NCBI GenBank assembly: GCA_017554745.1 | Contig: JAFZHS010000003.1 | Location: 19,609-83,608 of the forward strand | Source of the DNA: Clostridiales bacterium | GTDB taxonomy: Bacteria > Bacillota > Clostridia > Saccharofermentanales > Saccharofermentanaceae | Reading direction: 5' to 3' | DNA: 64,000 bases | Part shown: in pieces, positions 16,478-25,275 of the stretch | How the letters are laid out: each line of letters begins with the position of its first letter | Position numbering within the stretch: position 1 is the first letter of the stretch | Notes under the pieces: model-generated | Told to the model about the DNA's origin: nothing | The model's input: only the letters and a program-made list of their open reading frames with translations | Databases searched by the model: none | Position numbers and translations under genes: made by a program

Positions 16478-19240
16478 ATGTCATTCCTTTCGATGCTTTA
16501 CACTTTCATAATCTCACCTCTGGAACTTCTCTTTGAAGTTATCTTCTCAGTGGCCAACAGGATCATCGGCAATGCCGGTATATCTATTATCTTCCTGAGC
16601 CTTGCGGTCAATTTCCTCGTCCTTCCTCTTTATAAGAGAGCTGACGAGCTGCAGGCGGAAGAGCGCGACATCCAGGCAAAGATGGCTCCAAGGATCAAGC
16701 TCATAAAGAGCACATTTAAGGGCGACGAGCGCTTCATGATGCTCCAGGAGTATTACCGCATCAATCACTACAAGCCGATCTACGCGCTTAAGAGCTCGGT
16801 ATCACTGCTCCTGCAGATCCCCTTCTTTATCGCTGCATATAACCTCCTGTCAGGCATGCAGAGCTTCCAGGGAATGAGGTTCGGATTTATCGCAGACTTA
16901 GGCAAGGAAGATGCCATGTTCATGATCGGCAATTTCCCTGTTAATATCCTTCCGATCCTCATGACGATCATAAATATCGTATCCGGAATCATCTATACGA
17001 AGGGTCACCCCTTAAGAGCCAAGATCCAGGTGTACGGTCTTGCCGCAGTATTTCTAGTGCTTCTTTACCACTCACCTGCAGGACTGGTTTTCTACTGGCT
17101 GCTCAATAATGTATTCTCGCTCGTAAAGAACATCTTCTATAAGCTTAAGAATCCTAAGAAGGTGTTAAGCATCGTTCTTGCGGTCGCAGCCGCGGCAGTC
17201 CTTGTGATGACAGCATTCAGGGCAGATCTCGGCGCAAGGCAGAAGTTCCTTCTTGCTGCAGGCTGTATTCTTTTGATGGTTCCGCTCTTTGCAGGCAAGA
17301 TCAAGCTGAAGAACAACCTCAAGGAAGCTCCTAAGAAGAATGCTTTCGGATTCTTTGCAGGCGTTATCTTTATGGCTTTTGTCACGGGACTTCTCATCCC
17401 TTCATCTGTCATCAATTCTTCGGTCGCTGAATTTATCGACGTAGTAAACCCGTCAAATCCCGTCAGATACATCGTCAACGCCATGCTCCTTTCATTCGGC
17501 AGCTGGGTATTGTGGGGAGGCGTCTTCTACTTCTTTATGAGCGACAAGATGAAGGCCGCGTTCAGCAAAGTCATCTGGATGATCTGCGGGGTCTCGGTCA
17601 TCGATTACATGCTTTTCGGCACTAATCTCGGAATTCTCTCTGCCACCCTGCAGTATGAGATCATTCCTGAATTCAAGCTTGGGGAATATGCTTTCAACAC
17701 GTTCCTGGTAGTCGTCACAGGTGCTTTCCTGTATCTGATCTACTCACAGTTCCCCAAGATCACAAAAACCATTCTTGTCGTAGGTATACTGACCGTCATG
17801 GGTATCGGAGCATATGATTCGGCACTCGTATGGCGTTCATACAGATGGTATATGGGCAGCATTGCGGCAAGCTCTGAGGATATGCCCGTCATTCCTTTGA
17901 GCAAGGACGGTCAGAACGTCGTAGTCATCATGCTCGACCGCGCTATGGGAACACAGGTGCCATATATCTTCGATGAAAAGCCCGAGCTTAAAGAACAGTT
18001 CGACGGCTTCACTTACTATCCGAATACTATTTCCTACGGTGCATATACGAACTTCGGTGCTCCTGCTCTTTACGGCGGCTACGAATATACGCCCGAGAAC
18101 ATGAATGCAAGACCTGATGAGAGCCTCGAGAGCAAGCACAATGAAGCATTGAAGGTAATGCCTTACATCTTCGGTGATAAAGATTACGAGGTAACCATAT
18201 GCGACCCGTCTTATGCCGGTTACAAGTGGATCCCCGACCTTTCCATCTACGATGAACGTCCGGAATTCAACTGCTATATCACGAACGGCAAGTTCAATTA
18301 TTTCGAGAACGAGACCACTAGTGTCTCTTCCGCCCGCATGAATGAGATCCGCAACCGCAATTTCTTCTGCTTCTCGCTCATGAAGGTCTCTCCGCTCGTT
18401 CTGCAGGAGACACTCTACGACGGCGGAATCTATAACGAGGCTGCCTCTGTTTCCGGCGATACGGAAGGCGCGATCAACGCAGCTGCTCTTGTACAACATA
18501 CGGACGGCATCTCCAAGAGCACCGGTTACAGCCAGGTATTCCTGGAATCTTACCCCGTACTCCAAAAACTCCCGGAGATCACATCTGTCAATGACGGCTC
18601 AAAGAATACTTTCCTCATGATGTCTAACGACACTACCCACTCTCCCTGTCTCCTGCAGGAGCCTGACTATGTGCCCGCATTAAATGTCGATAATACTGTT
18701 TACGATTATGATATGGGCAGGCGCTATTCGCTCAACGGCAGAATAATGGATATGTCTTACGAATACCAGGTCACACATTACCATGTTAATATGGCTGCCT
18801 ACATCCAGCTTGGCCAGTGGTTTGATTATCTGCGCGAAATGGGTGTCTACGACAACACAAGGATCATCCTTGTATCTGATCACGGAAGAAACATAGGCCA
18901 GTTTAATGTCAAGTGCGAAGGCGAGGACATGGAGCTCTTTATGCCTCTTCTCATGGTAAAAGACTTCAACGCCACAGGCTTTACGGTATCTGAAGACTTC
19001 ATGACCAACGCTGATACACCCATCATCGCGACTTCAGGTCTTATAGATAACCCCGAGAATCCTTTCACGCACAAACCGCTCACCTCAGAATATAAGAACG
19101 GACCCCAGATGATATTCCTTTCCGATGACATCGACCTTGAGAAAAATGGCGGCAACGTCTTCAATCCCGGCAAGTGGTTCATCTTCGACGGTGTCAATCC
19201 CAAAGATCCCGAGAACTGGACTTTCTTAGACGAGCACTGA
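16478..19240 (+). CDS. YidC/Oxa1-type module fused to alkaline-phosphatase/sulfatase-superfamily domain, unit 3
   Basis: This 920-aa protein has the same three-part layout as units 1 and 2. Candidate active-site residues are D487 (VIMLDRA), T524 (GAYTNFGAPALYGG), a His in DTTHSPC and D801/H802 (VSDHGRN). It keeps the membrane spans between the YidC-like and phosphatase parts that unit 4 lacks. N45 replaces the YidC groove Arg. Unit 3 is the best match to unit 4, which follows 25 nt later, so unit 4 probably arose from it by tandem duplication. The active site must face outward for the metal-dependent phosphatase fold to meet lipid-linked substrates. That is an inference from the LtaS family. 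Confidence 0.88.
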   Translation: MSFLSMLYTFIISPLELLFEVIFSVANRIIGNAGISIIFLSLAVNFLVLPLYKRADELQAEERDIQAKMAPRIKLIKSTFKGDERFMMLQEYYRINHYKPIYALKSSVSLLLQIPFFIAAYNLLSGMQSFQGMRFGFIADLGKEDAMFMIGNFPVNILPILMTIINIVSGIIYTKGHPLRAKIQVYGLAAVFLVLLYHSPAGLVFYWLLNNVFSLVKNIFYKLKNPKKVLSIVLAVAAAAVLVMTAFRADLGARQKFLLAAGCILLMVPLFAGKIKLKNNLKEAPKKNAFGFFAGVIFMAFVTGLLIPSSVINSSVAEFIDVVNPSNPVRYIVNAMLLSFGSWVLWGGVFYFFMSDKMKAAFSKVIWMICGVSVIDYMLFGTNLGILSATLQYEIIPEFKLGEYAFNTFLVVVTGAFLYLIYSQFPKITKTILVVGILTVMGIGAYDSALVWRSYRWYMGSIAASSEDMPVIPLSKDGQNVVVIMLDRAMGTQVPYIFDEKPELKEQFDGFTYYPNTISYGAYTNFGAPALYGGYEYTPENMNARPDESLESKHNEALKVMPYIFGDKDYEVTICDPSYAGYKWIPDLSIYDERPEFNCYITNGKFNYFENETTSVSSARMNEIRNRNFFCFSLMKVSPLVLQETLYDGGIYNEAASVSGDTEGAINAAALVQHTDGISKSTGYSQVFLESYPVLQKLPEITSVNDGSKNTFLMMSNDTTHSPCLLQEPDYVPALNVDNTVYDYDMGRRYSLNGRIMDMSYEYQVTHYHVNMAAYIQLGQWFDYLREMGVYDNTRIILVSDHGRNIGQFNVKCEGEDMELFMPLLMVKDFNATGFTVSEDFMTNADTPIIATSGLIDNPENPFTHKPLTSEYKNGPQMIFLSDDIDLEKNGGNVFNPGKWFIFDGVNPKDPENWTFLDEH

Positions 19241-19265
19241 TCCTGTCAGAGAAGGACTTTTGCAT

Positions 19266-21872
19266 ATGACGTTCCTCTCTATGCTCTATACGTTCATAAT
19301 CTCACCTTTGAAGCTTCTTTTTGAAGTTATCTTCTCAGTGGCAAATAAGATCACGGGAAATGCCGGTCTGTCGATAATATTCTTAAGTCTTGCAGTCAAT
19401 CTGCTCGTCTGGCCTCTGTATAAAAGAGCGGATGAGCTCCAAAAAGAAGAGCGCGATATCCAGGCCGGGATGGCCGGGCAGATAAAGAAGATCAAGAGCG
19501 CATTCAAAGGCGACGAACGCTTTATGATGCTTCAGGAGTATTACCGCATCAGGCATTATAAGCCGGTCTATGCTCTCAAAAGCTCGATATCATTGCTCCT
19601 GCAGATCCCGTTCTTTATAGCGGCTTATAATCTCCTGTCAGGCATGCAGAGCTTAAAGGGTCTGCCGTTCGGATTTATCTCAGACTTAGGCAGGGCAGAT
19701 GCCATGTTTACTATAGGAGGCTTCACCGTTAATGTCCTCCCGATCCTTATGACCCTGATAAATATCGTCTCGGGAATCATCTACACCAAAGGACATCCTT
19801 TAAGAGAAAAGATACAGGTCTACGGCCTTGCCGCAGTATTCCTTGTGCTCCTTTACAACTCTCCTTCAGGGCTTGTTTTCTATTGGTTAATGAATAATGT
19901 TTTCTCGCTCCTGAAGAACATCATCGTAAAGATCGTATCGAAGAAAAAGCCTCTTGTCTCCAAAGCCAAAAAGGAAAATTATGCCGTCAAAAAGGATACT
20001 GTCATTTTCTTATCCGGAACGGTTTTTCTGGCCTTGGTCACGGGATTTCTTATACCGTCTTCGGTAATGGCCTCTTCCCCGCAGGAATTCATAATGACTT
20101 CCAATACCTCAAGTCCGTTCCTGTATTTAACGGACTCGGTGATTCTTGCATCCGGCAGCTGGATATTATGGGGCAGCGTTTACTATTTCCTTATGAACGA
20201 CAGGCTTAAAGCGGCGTTCGGAAGGGCTGTCTGGATGATCTGCGGTATCTCGGCAGCCGATTACCTGCTGTTCGGTACAAACCTCGGCACGCTGTCATCG
20301 ACTCTCCAGTATCAGAAAACTCCTGTTTTCGGGACAGGCCAATACATACTGAACACCCTGGTCGTAATCGCACTGGCGCTGGCGCTTTATATCGCTTATA
20401 CGAAGCATCAGAAGATCGTAAAAGGACTTCTCTTCGTAGGTATCCTGACGGTTATCGCGATAGGCGTTTTCAATACCGTAAAGATCGCCCGCGAATGCAG
20501 CAGATGCAGCAGCAACAATACAGATGCTTATGAGATCCCTGAACTGCCTTTGAGCAAAGACGGCAAGAATGTTGTTGTTCTTATGCTCGACCGTTCGTGC
20601 GGAGCTCTCGTACCGTATATCTTTAACGAGAAGCCTGAACTTCAAGATCAGTTCGACGGGTTTACTTACTATCCGAATACCATATCTTACGGACCTTGTA
20701 CGAATATCGGTTCACCGGCATTATACGGCGGTTACGAATACACGCCCGACAGGATCAACGCCAGATCTGAAGAAAGTCTTGAGAGCAAGCAGAATGAAGC
20801 GTTAAAGGTCATGCCGGCCATTTTCAGCAAGGACGGTTATACCGTAACCGTGTGTGATCCGCCCTGCGCAGGCTATTCCTGGATACCTGACCTGTCGATC
20901 TATGATGAATATCCGGAGATCAACTGCTATAACACCAACGGGCATATAGACTTTTTCGAAAACGACGATCCGGCCGGTAATTCCTCCCGCCTTAATGAGA
21001 TGCGCAGCCGTAATTTCTTCTGCTTATCACTTATGAAGATCTCTCCTCTTGTTTTGCAGAAGGCTCTCTACAACGGCGGACACTATAACGAACCTGATTC
21101 AGTAACGGCAAATCAGATGTTTGTTCAGACCATGGAGGGACTTTCAAAGAGCACCGGCTACAATATGTCTTTTATCGAATCCTACCCCGTGCTTGAAAAG
21201 CTCCCGGACATGACATCCGTTAACGACAGCACGGACAACACATTCCTTATGATGACTTTTGACACGACGCATTCCCCGTGCCTTTTGCAAAAGCCTGACT
21301 ATGTTCCTGCCATAAGCGTGGATAATACCGCTTACGATACCGACTGGGTCTCAGACAACGTCGTAAACGGCAAGACAATGAATATGACCACAGAAGAACA
21401 GGTAACCCACTACCACGTAAACATGGCGACCTTCATTAAGCTTGGAGAATGGTTCGATTATCTGCGCGAAATGGGTGTCTACGACAACACGAGGATCATC
21501 CTTGTATCAGACCACGGTTACGGCCTGGATCAGTACGACACGTGGTGCGGAAACTACGATATGGAATTCTTCATGCCGCTTCTTATGGTCAAGGATTTTG
21601 ACTCTGAAGGCTTTACCGTCTGCGAGGACTTCATGACCAACGGCGATACACCGGTCATTGCGACTTCGGGGCTCATCGAAGATCCCGTAAATCCTGCTAC
21701 GGGCAATCCCATTACATCAGAACTGAAGAACGGTCCCCAGACTGTATTTTTCTCAGATCAGTGGAACACATATGAGAACAACGGCAATGTCTTTTTGCCC
21801 GGCAAGTGGTATACATTCGACGGCATAGATCCGCGTGATGCCGGCAGCTGGACATTCATAGGCGAACACTGA
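19266..21872 (+). CDS. Shortened YidC-phosphatase fusion protein, unit 4
   Basis: This 868-aa protein starts at ATG 19266, with AGAAGGA at a good distance; the TTG at 19260 is too close to it. It has the same layout, but the part after the YidC-like module is ~50 residues shorter. Two hydrophobic segments present in units 1-3 are missing and a Lys-rich stretch (KIVSKKKPLVSKAKKE) takes their place. Losing two spans keeps the outward orientation of the phosphatase domain. Candidate active-site residues are all kept: D442, T479, DTTHSPC and D749/H750. It has no TagB-like partner of its own and must share that of unit 3 or act alone. Confidence 0.86.
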   Translation: MTFLSMLYTFIISPLKLLFEVIFSVANKITGNAGLSIIFLSLAVNLLVWPLYKRADELQKEERDIQAGMAGQIKKIKSAFKGDERFMMLQEYYRIRHYKPVYALKSSISLLLQIPFFIAAYNLLSGMQSLKGLPFGFISDLGRADAMFTIGGFTVNVLPILMTLINIVSGIIYTKGHPLREKIQVYGLAAVFLVLLYNSPSGLVFYWLMNNVFSLLKNIIVKIVSKKKPLVSKAKKENYAVKKDTVIFLSGTVFLALVTGFLIPSSVMASSPQEFIMTSNTSSPFLYLTDSVILASGSWILWGSVYYFLMNDRLKAAFGRAVWMICGISAADYLLFGTNLGTLSSTLQYQKTPVFGTGQYILNTLVVIALALALYIAYTKHQKIVKGLLFVGILTVIAIGVFNTVKIARECSRCSSNNTDAYEIPELPLSKDGKNVVVLMLDRSCGALVPYIFNEKPELQDQFDGFTYYPNTISYGPCTNIGSPALYGGYEYTPDRINARSEESLESKQNEALKVMPAIFSKDGYTVTVCDPPCAGYSWIPDLSIYDEYPEINCYNTNGHIDFFENDDPAGNSSRLNEMRSRNFFCLSLMKISPLVLQKALYNGGHYNEPDSVTANQMFVQTMEGLSKSTGYNMSFIESYPVLEKLPDMTSVNDSTDNTFLMMTFDTTHSPCLLQKPDYVPAISVDNTAYDTDWVSDNVVNGKTMNMTTEEQVTHYHVNMATFIKLGEWFDYLREMGVYDNTRIILVSDHGYGLDQYDTWCGNYDMEFFMPLLMVKDFDSEGFTVCEDFMTNGDTPVIATSGLIEDPVNPATGNPITSELKNGPQTVFFSDQWNTYENNGNVFLPGKWYTFDGIDPRDAGSWTFIGEH

Positions 21873-21877
21873 TAAAA

Positions 21878-21908
21878 ACTGCCGCTCGGGAGTTACTCCT
21901 GCGGCAGT
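21878..21908. terminator. Terminator between unit 4 and the CBS-domain gene
   Basis: Stem ACTGCCGC / GCGGCAGT with an inner GGAG/CTCC pairing. A T run follows on the plus strand and an A run precedes it. It overlaps the 3' end of the convergent CBS gene. Confidence 0.7.
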
Positions 21909-22324
21909 ATGTTTTTCTCGTAATAGTGCTTGATTATCGATCTTCTTGTAACGATCCCTATGAAGATCCCCCTGTCATCAACTATCGGAACGAAGTTGGT
22001 CTCCATAGATCTTATTATCAGGTCCTCAATAGCTGAATTGATCGATATCGGCTGGTTTTTGAACTTGTTGAGCGGGACATCGGAAAGCTTAAAATCTTCC
22101 AGACTTTCAATAGCCATCGTGTGCGGCTCTCCGCCCTCTCCTTTTACGATAAACCAGAGAAGATCACCTTCGCTTACGGTTCCGACGTAATGGCCCTCAC
22201 GGTCAAGAACGGGAACAGCGGTATATCTGCTCCGGTGCATCTTTTCCAATGCCTGCCGGACAGTAAAATCTGTATAGAGGTATGTGATCTCCTGCTTGGG
22301 ACGTGTGAAAAAAGCTATATTCAT
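21893..22324 (-). CDS. Two-CBS-domain protein
   Basis: This 143-aa cytoplasmic protein consists of two CBS motifs (~20-65 and ~85-135) that pair into one Bateman module. The first contains YTAVPVLDREGHYVGTVSEG and the second FVPIVDDRGIFIGIVTRRS. Size and layout resemble the DarB/CbpB (YkuL) family of Bacillota, which binds cyclic di-AMP, but I cannot show the ligand from sequence. It begins 2 nt after the stop of the esterase-like gene, so the two are co-transcribed. No attached enzyme domain suggests a role as a ligand-sensing regulator of a partner protein. Confidence 0.85.
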   Translation of the reverse strand: MNIAFFTRPKQEITYLYTDFTVRQALEKMHRSRYTAVPVLDREGHYVGTVSEGDLLWFIVKGEGGEPHTMAIESLEDFKLSDVPLNKFKNQPISINSAIEDLIIRSMETNFVPIVDDRGIFIGIVTRRSIIKHYYEKNILPQE

Positions 22325-22326
22325 GA

Positions 22327-23904
22327 TTATGCGCCACCCAAATCCTTATCGATCCTTACCTGGAACGGAGTAGCGGTAAGACCGTTCTGTGCGTGAAGAG
22401 GCGTAGGACCGTATGAGAAGAATGCGTATCTGACCTTCGAAGGGAACTCGACCATCGGGCATGAGAGCAATACCGTCTTACCGTCGAAGTCTACCGAAGC
22501 CTCAGCGGGGTAGTATTGTCCGTCATCGCCTGCCAGCTCAAAGCCCGAATCGTCTGGACCGAAGCCTGTCGTAAGGTTAAGGAGCAGGTAGTCTCCGCCG
22601 AAAGTGATCTCAACGCCTTCTCCGCGTCTCGCATCGATAATGAACGGAGAGACTGCCTCCACCTTCTCGAAGCCGTAAACGAATTTCTCGGCCAAAAGGG
22701 CAAGTCTGTCGCCCGGAGTCTTCTTATCGGACGGGAACAGGTTGTTGAATTCACCGCAGTCAACTATGACCGCCATATAGACGTTAGGCATGTCGATGGC
22801 GACGATCTGCTGCTGCTCACGGAGGAGCGGCCATGACATATCGTCAAAGCCCATATATTTACGGTCTTTGGAAATATACATCGGAAGCTGGCAGAAGATG
22901 AACGGCAGCTGGTCGTCAAAGAAGACGTCGCGCCATTCCTTGATCATGGTCTCGAAAACATGGCCATACTCAGACTGATGTCCGTCTGTATCTGCTTCAC
23001 CCTGATAGAAGATAACGCCTCTTAAAGTGTAAGGAGCGACTCTCAATATCATACACTCGAATGCTGAGCCCGGATGTCTTGAAGACTTGTGTCCGACAGG
23101 TGCCGGCCAGGGCGCGGGACCGAGCTTAAGGTCTGCTTCGGGATATGTAAGATAAGGATTATCCTTCAATATCTCCTGAAGCTTAACATTGTACTCTTCG
23201 TACGCTTTCAGGTACTCTGCATAAGCGATATCGTATTCTTCAGGCGTAAGCTCGGAAGCCTCGTCGTCAAAATCCTTGATATACTGTCTGCCTTCCTTGG
23301 TGGTAAGCAGGGACTCAACACTCTGCCAGTTATCGATGGTGGATCTTGTGGCACAGCACTGGATGATGCCGATCTTGGCATCAAGTCTGGACTCGAGCTC
23401 CCTTGCGAAATAGAACGCGACGGCGCTCATCTCGCCTGCTGTCTCGCTGTTTACATCTATCCACTTTGTCTCAGCTTCAGCCTTGGCCTGGGCTTCATTC
23501 ATGTGGCCGAAAGCAGGGACCTTGTAATATCTGATCTCGGTATTTCCGATCTTGGGAATGATAAACTTGGCAAATTCCGATCTTATGAGGGGATAATCCA
23601 TATTGCCGCCGCCTGCAGCAAGCCAGACTTCTCCGGCATAAGCGTCCTTGATCTCGCGGGCTTCGATATCGTCCTCATATATCTTGATCTCATAGGGGCC
23701 GCCCGGTTCGTCAACGGGCTCAAGGCAAACAAGGAAGCTTCCGTCCTGCTCGGTACCGCAAGTACCGGTGCTGACCTGGTCGCCGTCCTTAATGAGCGAA
23801 CATCTGATAACACAAGTCTTGTCGGAGTAACCGAACACACGAAGCTCGGCGCCCCATTGGAAGACCATCTTATCTCTGAAAATGCCGTTTAGTGTAATTG
23901 CCAT
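22327..23904 (-). CDS. Sialate O-acetylesterase-like SGNH-fold protein without the nucleophile serine
   Basis: This 525-aa protein matches the sialate O-acetylesterase layout: an N-terminal beta domain (FRDKMVFQWG), then GEVWLAAG, a GVIFYQGEADTDG block and a C-terminal beta domain. In active members the first block reads GQSNM with Ser as nucleophile. Here it reads GGGNM, with Gly at position 100. The block III QGE-D element is intact. No signal peptide is seen, so the protein is probably cytoplasmic. It may be a non-catalytic glycan binder or use another residue. It shares a transcript with the CBS-domain gene. Family membership is sure; activity is doubtful. Confidence 0.85.
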   Translation of the reverse strand: MAITLNGIFRDKMVFQWGAELRVFGYSDKTCVIRCSLIKDGDQVSTGTCGTEQDGSFLVCLEPVDEPGGPYEIKIYEDDIEAREIKDAYAGEVWLAAGGGNMDYPLIRSEFAKFIIPKIGNTEIRYYKVPAFGHMNEAQAKAEAETKWIDVNSETAGEMSAVAFYFARELESRLDAKIGIIQCCATRSTIDNWQSVESLLTTKEGRQYIKDFDDEASELTPEEYDIAYAEYLKAYEEYNVKLQEILKDNPYLTYPEADLKLGPAPWPAPVGHKSSRHPGSAFECMILRVAPYTLRGVIFYQGEADTDGHQSEYGHVFETMIKEWRDVFFDDQLPFIFCQLPMYISKDRKYMGFDDMSWPLLREQQQIVAIDMPNVYMAVIVDCGEFNNLFPSDKKTPGDRLALLAEKFVYGFEKVEAVSPFIIDARRGEGVEITFGGDYLLLNLTTGFGPDDSGFELAGDDGQYYPAEASVDFDGKTVLLSCPMVEFPSKVRYAFFSYGPTPLHAQNGLTATPFQVRIDKDLGGA

Positions 23905-23998
23905 ACCTTTTTATTTTATCAAATGTGAGAGCAATTTGCTCGCATAATACTCTTCGAGTGCTAAACCCGACCTATACTATCATTATAGGGACAAATTG

Positions 23999-24027
23999 TT
24001 GACACCTTATGTCGAAGACAATAATAG
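23999..24027 (+). promoter_or_regulatory. Weak plus-strand promoter-like sequence
   Basis: TTGACA, a 17-nt spacer and TAATAG point into the 3' end of the minus-strand SCP2-like gene. No plus-strand gene follows, so it could only drive antisense RNA, or it may be chance. Confidence 0.25.
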
Positions 24028-24052
24028 CTGTGAAGAATATATAAAGAAGTTC

Positions 24053-24391
24053 TTAACCGAACATTGTCTTGCAGAAGACTACTGCCTGGGCGGCATCTCC
24101 GTTGATGGTAATGCTTCCCTGCGCGATAGCGACTACAAAGTCCTTATCTCCGCTTAATACAGAGGCAAAAGTCTCCGCATCAGCATCGATATAGAAAGGC
24201 GCATTGATGTACTCGTACGGAGCTACCTCGGCAACGCCGTCTTCGACCTTCACATAGAGCGGAAGATTATCGAGATTACCGTTAAGGGTAATCTGGGTAG
24301 CCGTATCCTGCAGAAAGGATACCTTTTTGGCTTTCTCTTCGACTGCTTTGAAAATGCTTCCGAATTTGGGTTCGATTTTCTTCTTGTTCAT
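24053..24391 (-). CDS. SCP2-like (sterol-carrier-type) domain protein
   Basis: This 112-aa protein consists of one SCP2-like domain. Typical elements are the TQITLNGNLDNLPLYVKVED strands, the aspartate-rich ADAETF turn and the C-terminal QGSITINGDAAQAVVFCKTMF. The ATG at 24391 is preferred over an upstream GTG, because GGAGGTG lies 8 nt ahead of it. The domain binds lipids or other hydrophobic ligands; the ligand here is unknown. It follows the SDR gene by 25 nt. A short-chain dehydrogenase next to an SCP2 protein suggests joint handling of a hydrophobic substrate, which is inference. Confidence 0.8.
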   Translation of the reverse strand: MNKKKIEPKFGSIFKAVEEKAKKVSFLQDTATQITLNGNLDNLPLYVKVEDGVAEVAPYEYINAPFYIDADAETFASVLSGDKDFVVAIAQGSITINGDAAQAVVFCKTMFG

Positions 24392-24416
24392 ATAGATCAC
24401 CTCCGGTGTAGAGTTG

Positions 24417-25217
24417 TTATTTCAAATTGCCTGAGAAACAAAGTATCCCGGATGTCGGGAAAAACTTTGAAGCCAGATGCAGACACTTCTGTGAGAACGG
24501 ATAAACGAGCATGCGCTTGCCTTTTCGCGATGCCTTGAGAGAGACCGTCGCGATCTTCACGGGGTCTTCTACGAAGTTCTTGCGCCAGTCCGTAAAATCG
24601 TCCTCCCTGCCTTCCGTGGCACGCCTCTGGAAGTCCGTCCTTACGGGACCCGGGCAGACGGCAGTAACGTTGATTCCGAGCGGCTTGAGCTCATAGCTCA
24701 TGGCTCTTGAGAAAGAGATTACATAGGATTTGCTCGCAGCATAAACAGCGAAATTCGGCTGCGGGATGAATCCTGCCGATGAAGCAATATTAATGATCCC
24801 CGGCTTGCCGTTCCCGCTCTTCATAAACGGGACAACAGCCCTGGTAAGCAGGCTTAATGCAGTGCAGTTGATGCTTATGGTATCAGTGATAGCGCTGTCC
24901 GGCTTATCCATGACAGTACCCTTGATGCCCATTCCTGCAGAATTAATGAGAAGACCCACTTTGGGCTCTTCACTCTTAAGCTTATCTTCTATTGTTTTTA
25001 TTCCTGAGATTTCAGAAAGATCTGCAGCGACCGGGACTATCTTTACGCCTTCTACAGAAGAAGCAAGCCCTGCGAGCACTTCTTCGCGCCTTGCCACAGC
25101 CCAGATCTCGTCAAAGGGAGTGTTATACAAATCACCATTATCACGCGCAAGGAGCTCTAGGAAAGCCTTTCCTATGCCTGATGAAGCACCTGTTATTATC
25201 GCGATTCTCCGGTACAT
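24417..25217 (-). CDS. Short-chain dehydrogenase/reductase (SDR)
   Basis: This 266-aa classical SDR has the nucleotide-binding motif TGASSGIG (residues 9-16), an NSAG element, IINIASSAG with the catalytic Ser region and YAASK with the Tyr-Lys pair. The extended C-terminus is basic (KASRKGKRMLVYPF) and resembles the DltE-like/ketoacyl-reductase-like branch that acts on lipids or fatty acyl groups. It uses NAD(P)H. The exact substrate is unknown. It lies 58 nt after the radical SAM gene and 25 nt before the SCP2-like gene, all on one strand. Confidence 0.87.
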   Translation of the reverse strand: MYRRIAIITGASSGIGKAFLELLARDNGDLYNTPFDEIWAVARREEVLAGLASSVEGVKIVPVAADLSEISGIKTIEDKLKSEEPKVGLLINSAGMGIKGTVMDKPDSAITDTISINCTALSLLTRAVVPFMKSGNGKPGIINIASSAGFIPQPNFAVYAASKSYVISFSRAMSYELKPLGINVTAVCPGPVRTDFQRRATEGREDDFTDWRKNFVEDPVKIATVSLKASRKGKRMLVYPFSQKCLHLASKFFPTSGILCFSGNLK

Positions 25218-25275
25218 TACGCTTCTCCGTTAAAGGAAGTTCAGTACCTTAAATAATACACTCAATAAATCTTAA

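Noticed and set aside
1123..21872. Housekeeping YidC insertases
   Set aside because: Each YidC-like module is fused to a phosphatase domain, lacks the groove Arg and occurs in four copies away from rnpA/rpmH.
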